Source of the DNA: Trachythela sp. YZ-2020
Lineage: Eukaryota; Cnidaria; Anthozoa; Malacalcyonacea; Clavulariidae
NCBI GenBank assembly: GCA_016169945.1
Contig: JADLSH010000216.1
Coordinates: forward strand, 1,159,001-1,223,000
Length of the DNA: 64,000 nt
Direction of reading: 5' to 3'
Shown here: positions 32,933 to 42,677 of the stretch, one piece after another
Layout of the letters: each line of letters begins with the position of its first letter
How positions within the stretch are numbered: position 1 is the first letter of the stretch
Translations under genes and position numbers: made by a program
The notes under the pieces: model-generated
What the model saw: the letters and a program-made list of their open reading frames with translations, nothing else
What the model was told of the DNA's origin: nothing
The model's database searches: none

Positions 32933-34392
32933 CGATTCATAAACATTTTATATTACTGACGTGAGCTTTTATAGAAACTACTCGAATCTGTAATGAAACA
33001 TTAATATTTGCATATGAATCAACCTACATTAGTCATGGTTACAAACTGTATTTCATTTTCATCGCTATCATTTATTGTATAAGGTTGCTTGTTTATGTAA
33101 AGCCAAGGACCAAGGTTATTAAGAAGGCAGATTCTCGTATTAGTTAGGAAACTGAGAATTGTACAGTATCTGTTCATACGGATGCAGTTGGAATTGTTTA
33201 TTTATTTGTTGTGAAATACTAGGCTTGTACTTTTGAAGATTTAATACACTTCCTTGTTTACACTACAGTCAATATACCCTGAAGTGCGCCGCTTCGTATG
33301 TAAGTGTTAAGTTTATCCGCATAAACCGCAGTTATATTCGCCCAAGTAGTTCAACTTCATGATCAAGGATAAATTTAGATTTATTTCAACTCTGAGTATA
33401 CACAGAAAAGACAAACTAAATTGTGAAAATTAATCCGCTATAAAAGTGTAGAGATACTCTTTCCGATACAAAATATATTAATTATTTTCCGTTAGTTTAG
33501 CCGCTCTCGATTGCAGGAGACAGTTGATTTAATTCTATAAACCAAGAATAAGCTCCGTTAATACAATAAGTTACAATATTTATTATTAGTATATTCGCAT
33601 GCATGTACTGAAACATATATTTCAGAGTCAGGAGTATCGGTTATTAACAGGCTGCGTGCAAAACAATTACATTTGTTTGTATACTGTATATGTATATGTA
33701 ATATAACATAGCCATAGCCAGGCTGAAAAAGACAACGCTATTTATAGACAAGCGAAAAATCATAGCTCATGCAAAACAAACGCAATGCAGTCTTGAAACT
33801 TTGCACTATCCTTAGGATCTCTGAGTTGAATAGTGTCTTTTCACATGACGTCACAAAATTCTGAAATAAAGCTACAAAGCTGTTTTATATGTTCCGTATA
33901 TCGTTACTAACAGTGTTCACCAAATATTTTGGTTCGATACAATGATTTCTCCCTGAGTTACAGGGTTTTGAAAAATATTATTGCTCATGTCAGAATTAAT
34001 GCTAGGCTGTTACAACTATGCTGTTCACACAATTTGGTTTTAAAATGCTTTGTTAAGGTTAATAGGCGATGCCCAATCCAAACTTAAAAATAATCTAAAG
34101 ATTCTGGCCCTTGATTTTTCGCATTTGATTTTTGACCGCCATTTTGGTGGAGTATTTCAACCAAAGTGCTCTGTATAACTAATTTTAACAGCCTTTGATG
34201 TTTAATAATGCTGACGCCAGCAAAGTATTTTTCAAAAACGTCGTCGTTGGTGAGCACTCCTAATAGCAATCTAGAAAAAAATGAGACAGTCAGCTTTTTA
34301 GCTTTCGTAGTTTAGATTTTAGAATTTGTCACGTTATAAGTGAAAACTCACTATACTAGATACATGCCTTACTGATCAATTGCCTTACTCAG

Positions 34393-34503
34393 GTGTGGGA
34401 GACGTGATGAATGTGAAAGGTTGATGAATGAAGTAAAGAAAGTGGAACATTGATGATGCAACATTGCAGGCAATGACTATTTGCTTTAGAGAAGTGGAGA
34501 AAC
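34393..34503 (+). pseudogene. NAA25: NAA25 exon a, unit B
   Basis: NAA25 is the auxiliary, ribosome-anchoring TPR subunit of the NatB N-terminal acetyltransferase, partner of NAA20. After an acceptor (TTGCCTTACTCAG) the exon reads RRDECERLMNEVKKVEH, then, one base out of frame, DDATLQAMTICFREVEK, and ends AAAC|GTAAGT. It aligns with the region of animal NAA25 that reads EEAF...EPTDDNSLQALTILYREM (human, from memory). The one-base shift at CATTGATGAT is present in all four copies, so it was already there before amplification (or a minor exon boundary is misread). Phase 1 at the donor matches exon b. Confidence 0.85.
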
Positions 34504-34999
34504 GTAAGTTTATGAAGATTATGGATAAACTCTCATTTTAAGTTGGAAATTGATTAACTGGAAACTTACGTTTGATAAAATGTTTTTACCACAACATTTT
34601 GTTTCTTTCAGAATAATTTGAAGTAGTTAGTTGCCGAAAAAAGTTGCCGCTGTGAGTAATACTAGTGACCAAGATTTAAAAAATAGAAACCTAGACGGGT
34701 CTGTGTGCATTTTTCGCATGGAAGTTTAAAAATAATGCGATGAAATCGGCCAACTCTGAATTAGAAACTGGCCATTCTGAATTAGATCATACAGTATTTG
34801 GCCATTTTTTATCACAATAATACAAAAGTGGTATCATTTGACAGCTAAATTGGCCTGGTCTTTCAAAAAGTATATAATGTTTAGCATAGTCAATCCGAAA
34901 TCACATGCAGCATAGATCCCTTCTTTCATAATAACCACAATTTTTTATCATGGGCACAAATGCTACAATAACAACCTCATAGTTTCCTAAAAATTACAG

Positions 35000-35118
35000 A
35001 TACTGAAATATCCGAAATCTACGAAATAGCCCTGAAAAAGAGCCCAAAGAATGAAGAATTATCCACTCATCTTTTTATGTCTTACGTACGAACATCACAG
35101 TTCAAGAAACAGCAACAG
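35000..35118 (+). pseudogene. NAA25: NAA25 exon b, unit B
   Basis: Acceptor CTAAAAATTACAG, donor CAACAG|GTAACA. Joined in phase 1 to exon a it reads TEISEIYEIALKKSPKNEEL, then STHLFMSYVRTSQFKKQQQ. This matches the NAA25 segment EEYHSHLFMAYARVGEYKKMQQ closely, with the HLFM and KK.QQ positions conserved. The exon itself is open in every copy. TPR-like repeat region. Confidence 0.9.
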
Positions 35119-35219
35119 GTAACATTGAATCAGTCTGTACGTAAAAATACGGTTATTCGAAAGGTTCAATTATGTTTGACGGAGGAATGATGTATTACGT
35201 TTTTTGTTTGTCGTTCTAG

Positions 35220-35293
35220 GTAGCAATGAATTTGTATAAACATTTCAGAAAAATCCTTATTACTTCTGGGCTGTCATGGGCTATGTCCTGCAG
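35220..35293 (+). pseudogene. NAA25: NAA25 exon c, unit B
   Basis: Acceptor TTTGTCGTTCTAG, donor CCTGCAG|GTTTG. It reads VAMNLYKHFRK and, after a one-base shift in an A run, NPYYFWAVMGYVLQ. NAA25 of animals has MALYKIVPKNPYYFWSVMSL at this position. The shift is common to all copies. The intron that follows is cut after about 40 bp by the PLE 3' end on the opposite strand, so downstream NAA25 exons are absent. The long minus-strand ORF here is only a shadow. Confidence 0.9.
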
Positions 35294-35363
35294 GTTTGTT
35301 GAACCGTAACAATGTCTAATAAACTTCGGGCCTTTAGGATCAAGATACCTGAAAAATTCAACA

Positions 35364-35400
35364 AGAACTTCGACGTTTCGAGCCCTTCGTCTGGAAGTTA
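35364..35400 (-). ncRNA. Hammerhead-like motif at PLE 3' end (unit B)
   Basis: Minus strand: AACTTC, CAGACGA, AGGGCTC, GAAAC, GTC, GAAGTT. The outer AACTTC/GAAGTT can form stem I, ACGT a minimal stem III, and GTC the cleavage triplet, as in short-stem-III PLE hammerheads. However, the core reads CAGACGA where CTGANGA is required, so activity is doubtful. Confidence 0.5.
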
Positions 35401-35760
35401 GTAGAGTCATGGTTTTTATAGCGTATACAAGAGCGAAATTTCTTACTCAGGTGGTTTAAAATGAAAAGGCCTACTAACTCACAAATTTCCGCGCCGTCGA
35501 AACTGCCCATGCTAACGTCAAACAAACTATGGCTATCTTTTTTTATCCATGAAATTCCGGTATTGAAAAGGAGAGATTTTCTAGCGTGTTTTATTATTGA
35601 AATATCGTTTTCAGGTATAGTAGCCAAATTTGAAGCCCAAGATAAAGCTTGGTCCAATAGTTTTTCAGAAATAGATGGGTAGAAATCCACAATGTCAAAC
35701 GAAATAAAACTGTGTCTGTCCTTATCTTTTATATTGACACACAGGCTACCCAATTGCAAA
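35401..35760 (-). pseudogene. PLE fragment in unit B (RT core)
   Basis: Minus-strand frame: KDKDRHSFISFDIVDFYPSI (motif A), [65 protein letters not shown], then fused to the 3'-end segment RSCIRYKNHDSTNFQTKGSK. The catalytic YRDD and the GIY-YIG domain are deleted at the same point as in units A and C. Confidence 0.85.
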
Positions 35761-36034
35761 TAAATTACTGCTGTCAGAAACTCATTCGTTGATCTTCAGT
35801 AAAGTTTTTCATTTTATTTTCGTGGTGTTTGCGTTTGATTTGGCCTATCAAGTGCAGGATGTAAAAGTGTGTATAATTATTATAAATGTTATGTAAATAT
35901 ACATGTATAAATATAAATAGATCGCATGGAACAGTAATGAATATTCGCACTAAATATTCTAGAAGTGGGCGATAAAATTTAAAAATCATAGTAACTTTCA
36001 GTAAACTAAAATAATGCCTGGGTTTCACAGTTTT

Positions 36035-36667
36035 ACTCTCTCTTGAGCCGATGACGCCAATGCCAACCATTACCCAAAATATTTGGTTTCAAAAATCTAA
36101 GTGCACAACTGAGGCACAGCTGAGGATCGTCGCCGGTCTCAGTCAATAGAAAAAATAAAAACTCTCCCACTTTTTAGTACTAAAAACGACTTGATGTATA
36201 AAAGTTGTCTACACAATATACCTCATTACTACTCATTTTTTTGCAGAAATTCGAGATTGAATAAAAGCATGAGTATGGACTTGAGCACTGAAAAGCACAC
36301 ATGTTATTGTAGCACATAAAGTCGCATGGTTGAAACCCAACATGTGATAATTTCGCTTTTCCTAACTAAGTGTACAAGAAATATCCTAAAAATTAAAAGA
36401 TAGAATGATATAAACAACGGAAATTCGTCGTTTTTTTGCGAATTTATGTGACCGCCAACATTAGTAGTAAAAGGCAATTATATGCATGACAGCATTTATA
36501 CAAATACTTCTTTTGCACAGCTGCATGATTTTAAAACTGTGCAAATCAGCTTGATATATGGATCCTTCCGTCCAGGTTTTAGAGTTGAAGCTTCAAGATC
36601 CAGTTCCTCGCAAATTGACTTGAGAACGGGGAGTGCCAGCTTTTTCATCTTCTGGTTTACGTACAGG
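36035..36667. other. Unique non-coding DNA between unit B and the next gene
   Basis: No supported gene or repeat. It includes the region just downstream of the stop of the transposon-derived gene. Confidence 0.5.
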
Positions 36668-37455
36668 TCACATAGATTGATAGATCTGTACGAAATAAGG
36701 ATGGGTCAGCTGGCATTTATCGATTATTTCGTTTCTTGAAAGCTGGTAAGCTGTCTCCTCTTCAGCTGCTTCGGTGTCTTTGTCATCGTCGTGGCCTGAT
36801 GGTTGCTTACTCGATTTGCCCTTCTTCACTTTGGCTGCCTTTCTTGAAAAATATGATTGGATCTGTTTAGGAGTAAAAAATTCTTGCAACTGAAACCTGC
36901 GGCTGCCTTCCATATTCCTCGCGTGGCGCATATCTTGTGCAACCTTGTTTGGATCTTGCTTATTGCTTGTAGTTTCCTGTCCAACAGAAAACATTTCGTC
37001 TAAAAATGCCTTCTGATTTTCTGAAAATCGTGCGGCTTTCTTTGTGGTCTTCAAGGCCCATCCACGGTCTAGAGAGGTATTACTGTCTTCCGTTCTCGCT
37101 GCTTGCGAGGACTCAAGAGATGGAGGAGGGGCTTGAGTTTGAAGCTTTTCCTGATATCGTGTAATGGCTTTGTCGAAAAGACTTTCCTTTTCTTGCTTGA
37201 GTTTGCACTTGCCATACTGCAGGTGGTTGTCAAGCGATGTAAAGCGCCGATACATTTTCACACATCCTTCAACAGGACAGGAGAACAGCTTAGAAGTATC
37301 ATCTTCATCACTCTCAGCATCACTTTCATCATCACTCCTAACTTGCTTGGAATCTTTCGAAGCCTTGGGAACAGCTTTAGTCTTTGAGGCGATTTCGCTG
37401 AACGAACCTTCACTTACTGAGGAATTGATGACAGGAATACCCAACGTCTGCGAAG
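36668..37455 (-). CDS. Transposon-derived protein, exon 7: C2H2 finger and homeodomain-like segment
   Basis: Acceptor ATCCGTAG matches the phase-1 donor of the preceding exon. The exon (about 262 residues, stop TGA at 36,668-36,670) has an acidic stretch (SDDESDAESDEDD), a C2H2 zinc finger with CPVEGCVKMYRRFTSLDNHL and a fourth ligand in YGKCK (C2HC variant), and a segment RFSENQKAFLDEMFSVGQET ... EFFTPKQIQSYFSRKAAK that looks like a helix-turn-helix/homeodomain-like DNA-binding fold. It ends with a Gln/Ser/Tyr tail. The same finger plus RFSxxQK...QIxSYFSR pairing is familiar from many uncharacterised cnidarian, sponge and mollusc predictions (from memory). Confidence 0.7.
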
Positions 37456-37641
37456 CTACGGATGAAATGATGATGAAAGATAATTATACTCGTAATAATG
37501 TTTTAGGCGTCAAATTATGTTCAAGTTAGTGTCCAAACATAAGTACATGTTATCTACGCCTAAGAGCGAAAGAAAAAGCCCCGAAGAGTTAATTAGTTGA
37601 TCATGCGTAAGTAAAGCGGCGTAATAATTGTATATACTTAC

Positions 37642-37972
37642 CTTTTAACGCAGACCAGCTCACGAATTTACCCTCGCCAATATTGTACGCCTTCCAGCAT
37701 GTAAGACCATCTTTGGTAAGCTCAAAGTTATGGAGAGTACTGATTCCATCCAGTTTAGCTACTTCGGTCAACGCGTTTAAACTTCCTTCGACGAGAGCAA
37801 CACGTACACCACGAACCCCTCCACTTGATAAAATGGCATCGCGGAGATCACTTGCCGTCAGAACATCGTGTCCTTCATTGATGTAACGGCGGATGTGTGC
37901 CTTGATTGTTGCCGCCTTTCGATCACAGGGTCCTTTACCACCCTGAGGGTCGCTAAAGTCTATACGACCAAC
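37642..37972 (-). CDS. Transposon-derived protein, exon 6: DFSDPQGGKGPCDRKAA block
   Basis: Acceptor GAATCAAAAG, donor TTAAAAG|GTAAGT. It reads VGRIDFSDPQGGKGPCDRKA, then ATIKAHIRRYINEGHDVLTA and a segment ending VSWSALKG. The GGKGPCDRKAA block is the most conserved part of this family in memory, and its acidic residues are candidates for the third catalytic position of an RNase H-like fold. This assignment is inference. Confidence 0.7.
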
Positions 37973-38213
37973 CTTTTGATTCAAGAAATTGAAAATATAT
38001 GAGTAGAGGAGAGGAAAAACGTATCACTGACAACCGCTACGACAAAATAAATTCAGCCAGCTATTATCATTATCATAATTATTATTGGTAGTAATTGTTT
38101 TAGTAGTATTCATATTATAACTATTATTATTATCATAATCATCATCATTATTAGTAGTGACAGTGGAAGTATAGTGATAGTGAAGTAGTTGTATACGTAT
38201 CAGTAATATTTAC

Positions 38214-38892
38214 CTTAATCCCAGTTATACTCTCCATGGGATGACACGCAGTCAAAGTCTCGGCGCTGTGGTAACAGCCAGCGTTGTCCTGCCGATAATA
38301 AGCCGTCGTTATTTCAGGATTCTCTTCCTTCATTGATCGTAAGGTATGCTCCATGATGGCCACGACTGCGTTGCTTTCTTGCGAACAGTTAGCTACAATA
38401 TGAACATATACTTGATGAAGTAACTGCCCGCTCGTCGTTTTGCGGACTACTACAGAAATATGCCATGAAATTCCCCTTTTCCCAAACCAGTCCGATTGAC
38501 TTTCTCTGTATTTCTGTGGCAGAAATTTCATGGCCCATATCTTGTGTAATCATGACTTCATTTGAGCCCAGTTCACGAAGTATATCTGTTCGCGCTTTAT
38601 CCTGTTGTATGGAACGAAGCTGGTGAGCTTTCCAGGCATTAATTGCTGAAATGGCTTCTTGGAATGTAAATCTAATATCATCATGCTGGACAGATGTTAA
38701 GTGGTCCTCGGCATCAGCTATTACATTTTTCATGTCGGCCAAAACTGTTTTGAGCTCTTCACAGGATAGGCAAACGTAGTCATGCTTATGATCACATTCA
38801 ATACCGGTGCCAAATTTAGTTGGCTCTTTATCGTCGCTTAACGCATGGCAAATACAGTGGTCTGGAATGTTGCTTGACTCCATAACATGAAC
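38214..38892 (-). pseudogene. Transposon-derived protein, exon 5: RNase H-like core, frameshifted
   Basis: Acceptor CATCTTTTCAG, donor ATTAAG|GTAAAT. The first part reads SNIPDHCICHALSDDK, CDHKHDYVCLSCEELKTVL (Cys/His cluster), AISAINAWKAHQLRSIQQDK and EVMITQD. Then one extra G in the run at 38,533-38,535 shifts the frame. The other frame continues MKFLPQKYRESQSDWFGKRG, ISWHISVVV and ITTAYYRQDNAGCYHSAE. The ITQD and RQDNAGCYH aspartates are the likely first two catalytic residues of a DDE/RNase H-like transposase. The single-base break may be real decay or an assembly error. Confidence 0.7.
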
Positions 38893-39187
38893 CTGAAAAG
38901 ATGAAATGAAAGAAACGCATATTTCATTCTGCAGGCAGGTAATCGTTTCGAAACAGCATGCACTCCTAATAATCTGCAAAGAGCGCGCTTGGAAGGCATT
39001 GTAAATGCTGTATGAAATCGTAGTGTGTAATGATTTTTATAGCAATTGTGTCTGCCATCATAATTACATATTCACGTTCATTATCACTGTAATCAATCAT
39101 GTGAACATGAGCAAAATCTCTACCATTATTTCGTTCTCATTATCATTGCGAACATTAGATGCTAGAGAACAAAGATTTTTTCTATAC

Positions 39188-40210
39188 CTTGTAATCGGCT
39201 TTTATATATTGCTTTGCATCCTTTAATGACTTCTCGCATTGATCAATCCATTTCTTGTCGCGTCCAAAATTTCCAAGCTTTGAGACAACATTTATTAGAT
39301 CATCAAATGCTTTGGCGCCGTCTGCGGAAAAATAGTCAAGCCCCTGTAAGGATTTGCGCACGGTGGCGGGGCAAACAGTTAAGATTCGTCTCATTGTTGA
39401 GGTACTGAAGGGTTTCAGTCCAGTTTCTTTGCAGTACTGGCGGTACTGGTCGCAAATTCTCGATGGAATCATCGATCGGATCACGTTTGGCGTTTCTAGT
39501 ATGCGGCCATCCGAAAGCTTTACATATCGTTGTCCGAACGGCAGGTCTTGGACTACATGAGGGCTGGTTATGAAAGTCAGGAAGTGGTCTAGATGCGTGT
39601 CGTCTATTCTAACTCTAACTTCAGTGCTTAACGGTACAGGAGCACCGCGGCCATGCTGTAGAATGTGCCTTCTGGCCGCTTCAAAGCGATGTGATGTTAG
39701 TCGTGGAATGTATTTCTGGATCTTTTTCAGTGAAACGAAGTCGGCCATGATTGCAAGTACTTGTTTTCTGGTGTTACATCCTGTGGCATTTTGATACGTT
39801 TCTGCCAACGCTTCAAGGTATTTATGCTCGACTGGGGATTGTACTCCAAGAGCTTTATCAACTACGTGGGAATCCTGGACATCCTGCCAAAGATTGCCAG
39901 CGCCATCAGGTGTAATAACTTCAAGAGCTGACGCAATTGCAATTCCAGCTTTCGAGACATGGATCTTTTTCGCCCGCACGCCCATATTTTGCCATTGTTT
40001 TTTTGGCTTTCCAATCGACTGCGATTTTCCACAAGCACTGAGGAACTCATTCAATTTTTTCCTGCGATGAGCTTCGCTGTGTTGCTCGGTATCATTTGAC
40101 CCGGTACTTGAGCTGCCATTTTCAGACATGATGATGGTTGGATCGTCCATCACTGTCAGTTTCTCAATAGCGTCTACCAAAGAGTCATCACTCTCGTTGC
40201 TTTTCACAAC
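39188..40210 (-). CDS. Transposon-derived protein, exon 4
   Basis: Long open exon ending KADYK|GTATAG. It contains an acidic/Ser-rich start, HLDHFLTFITSPHVVQDLPF, GQRYVKLSDGRILETPNVIR, SMIPSRICDQYRQYCKETGL, KPFSTSTMRRIL and LQGLDYFSADGAKAFDDLI, all recalled as conserved blocks of the same uncharacterised animal family. The exact 5' splice site is uncertain: the nearest acceptor (ATTATTACTGAAG) does not agree in phase with exon 3. Confidence 0.7.
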
Positions 40211-40379
40211 TTGGTCCTTCAGTAATAATAAAAGAAATCATCTTTAATACATTTAATTTATTTATTGAAAACTGAAGTCCCCGAATGAAAACCCCAGGGA
40301 ACAGGGTGGGGGGGGGGGTTAATGCCGCGGAGCTTAACTAAGCCCCTTCCCAGCCCGCCACCCCTCTCCTTCTCCTCAC

Positions 40380-40569
40380 TTGAAAAAATAAATCGATTTG
40401 TGTGTAACCTTGTCGTAATCCACAGTCTCAAGGACGCTGTGACCCTCTAAAGCTTGGGCCAATGAGGGCGTTGAAGATTCCTGTTTTTGTTCTGGAGTTA
40501 TCGCATCTTGATAAGAGGATTGTCCTTCCACTTCTTTTTTTAGTTGTTCACGACATCGCCTACAAATTG
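40380..40569 (-). CDS. Transposon-derived protein, exon 3
   Basis: Acceptor GCTTTATTAAAG, donor TTTTTCAA|GTGAGG. Joined to exon 2 it completes VPVGSPICRRCREQLKKEV, the C-terminal CxxC of a zinc-binding module, followed by a low-complexity QSSYQDAITPEQKQES segment. Exon 2 to 3 phase agrees. Confidence 0.65.
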
Positions 40570-40846
40570 CTTTAATAAAGCAAAAAACTAATATTATTAC
40601 CCATTATTTTCCTTTATTATACATCTAAGCTAGGCTAGCATACGTTTTTTTAAACTCAGTACAGTCAACACAACCTCGTACCCAGGGTCTTTAACTACGC
40701 TTACCCCCGCTGACCATGGGTACGAGGTTGCAGTCAACAATGAAAATATACATCGAGATAAACTGCATGACAAGAAAAAAGTCATCTATAGAACATTGTA
40801 GACAAATTTTGTGGAATGAAAGCAGTATAGAATTTGCACTACTCAC

Positions 40847-41065
40847 GCGACCCAACGGGCACAAGAAACTTTGTAAGATTGTACAGATCTTTGGACTGTG
40901 CAAAGGTAATGCCCCTGTCTCCTTTGGGTTTGGTCTTTTTGTGAGACGACCACTCCAATGGAACTGAACACGTTTTCTTGTTGCAGAGCAATCTAGTTCC
41001 GTACATTTCACGATGACGAGGACATATAGTTAGACTGAATTCCTTATCAGCATTTTCAAATATCC
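40847..41065 (-). CDS. Transposon-derived protein, exon 2: Cys/His module
   Basis: Acceptor ATTTGTAACAG, donor GGGTCGC|GTGAGT. It reads GIFENADKEFSLTICPRHRE, MYGTRLLCNKKTCSVPLEW, ... NLTKFLVPVGS. The order C-x2-H ... C-x4-C ... then CxxC in the next exon suggests a zinc-binding N-terminal domain. Confidence 0.7.
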
Positions 41066-41183
41066 CTGTTACAAATAGAATATTACTGCCTGTGTTAACA
41101 TATAGATGCATCATCCAGAAATGGTTGAAATGTAATTGAAATTGGATCAAAAGTATATGTCAAATAGAGAATAAATAACTAAC

Positions 41184-41367
41184 CGGCTCGTGCAAGTAGA
41201 AGACGAGACTCTGTTCTCAAACTGGAATCCCTAACGTCGTGCGACCTCAGGTGTCCCTTGATTTCTTTATCACAATCATTAAGAAGAACGCATTCTGAAT
41301 CGGCTGGATTACAGTTGCTGGCACCACATGACCCAGTGACAAGAGACGCGTAACCACAAACAGCCAT
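41184..41367 (-). CDS. Transposon-derived protein, exon 1
   Basis: Starts with ATG at 41,367 (MAVCGYASLVTGSCGASNCN), has several Cys residues and DCDKEIKGHLRSHDVRDSSL, and ends RAG at donor GCCG|GTTAGT in phase with exon 2 (LLLARAGIFENADKEF across the junction). This is the most upstream exon that I can support. Confidence 0.6.
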
Positions 41368-42677
41368 ACAAAAGAAGGAATATACCGGGGGAAATCCCTA
41401 CATGTAGCATTTAACATACAGGAGAGATTATTTATAATTCATTTTTTATCCACGAAGATGGAATTCATTTCGTAAACCAACTATTTATTTCATGGATATT
41501 AACTCACCGGTACACGTTGTCTTTATCTTCTTGCAGTTTTAAAAGTGCTGGCCAGTTAAAACTACTAAATAAGCAACTGCGTAGAAGTTTGGTCTGAAGT
41601 TTGACTGTTTTCGCAGAACAAATTTAAAGTTATTGAGCAATAACGAAATAATCAAATATACAAATGTAATAAATATTATCAAAATCAGCAGAGAGTCTTT
41701 TCTAAAAATAGAAAAGACACCTTTTGGCATGACGTCACGGTGAAAGAATGCAGCTTATAAAGTAAACGAATTACAATTTGAACGTAATATAAACAGACAT
41801 TTATGTACGAAGGGTTATAAGCAGGACGAATCGTGAGAGAACACCTGTTTATGGGAAAGGGGCAGAGAAAATAAACTAGCTACTTATCGCTGATAAAATA
41901 GAATTGAAACGCAAATCTGCCAAATCAGCGGCGCCTATAATAAGGCCTTTAATACCTGAACAATAAGCGACAGTAAAAAGTGTGATTTCGACTTAAATGC
42001 TTTTAGACAATCGTACATCTTTAGCTAAAGTATTTTTCTAGGGCTAGGCTTGTTTACTTGAAGAAATAAACGCGTTTGACGCGCTCTTTGGTTATTTATT
42101 GAACTACATGACTCGACGTTGATTATGTAAACTACGGTTATTCGGGTCAAATAGGGGTTACGAAAAAATTCGTCAAAAATTCAATTCTGAGTTGCCCCAA
42201 AATTTTATTTAATCAGTATCAAGGGAAAACATATTTCTTTGAGCTGGATATACATTTTTTGTCTGAACCGATGTAACAGTGGAGATATTCGCTACCTAAT
42301 ATGGCCTAAAATAAAGTGGTTCGAAAATCATAAAACGTTAAGAAAGTCTGTAAAATATTCACTTTTTGAAGAAATGTCTCTAAATTTCGTCTGCTAATCA
42401 ATAAATATGTCTAGTTTATATAACGAAATGATGTTTTGTGAAATATTCCCATTTTCGTGCAAAATAGAGCGATTTTGGTAGTGCTGTAAAATGACCTCTA
42501 AAAACTGAAAGTGGCCTGAGAAATCCAGTTTCGACGTCCCTCCAGTATAATATTTATCCGATCGAAATAAAACTTTCACAACATGAATACTTCATATAGG
42601 CCTACATTCTGACAAAGTTTGAAGGATTTTGAATTTTCTCATTTTACACGTTTTACCTGACTATTACAGACAACCGC
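41368..42677. other. Non-coding DNA upstream of the transposon-derived gene
   Basis: AT-rich with no gene or repeat recognised. It would contain the promoter of the minus-strand gene. The right edge is a sharp junction with unit C at about 42,678. Confidence 0.5.

Larger units (their letters stand above)
30085..36034 (+). repeat. Composite unit B, plus orientation
   Basis: Inverted copy of unit A without the 27,565-28,582 segment. It holds, in order, the 377-bp tandem duplication, a promoter-like region with an exon-like stretch ending at GACTTG|GTAAGT (about 32,930), NAA25 exons a-c, a PLE 3' end in opposite orientation, a PLE RT fragment, and about 270 bp of further sequence to AAACTGTGAAACCCAGG (minus). 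Confidence 0.95.

Noticed and set aside
35216..35410. 64-codon minus-strand ORF (MTLLTSRRRARNVEV...) conserved in three units
   Set aside because: It is the reverse strand of NAA25 exon c plus the PLE ribozyme-like end; conservation reflects duplicated DNA.
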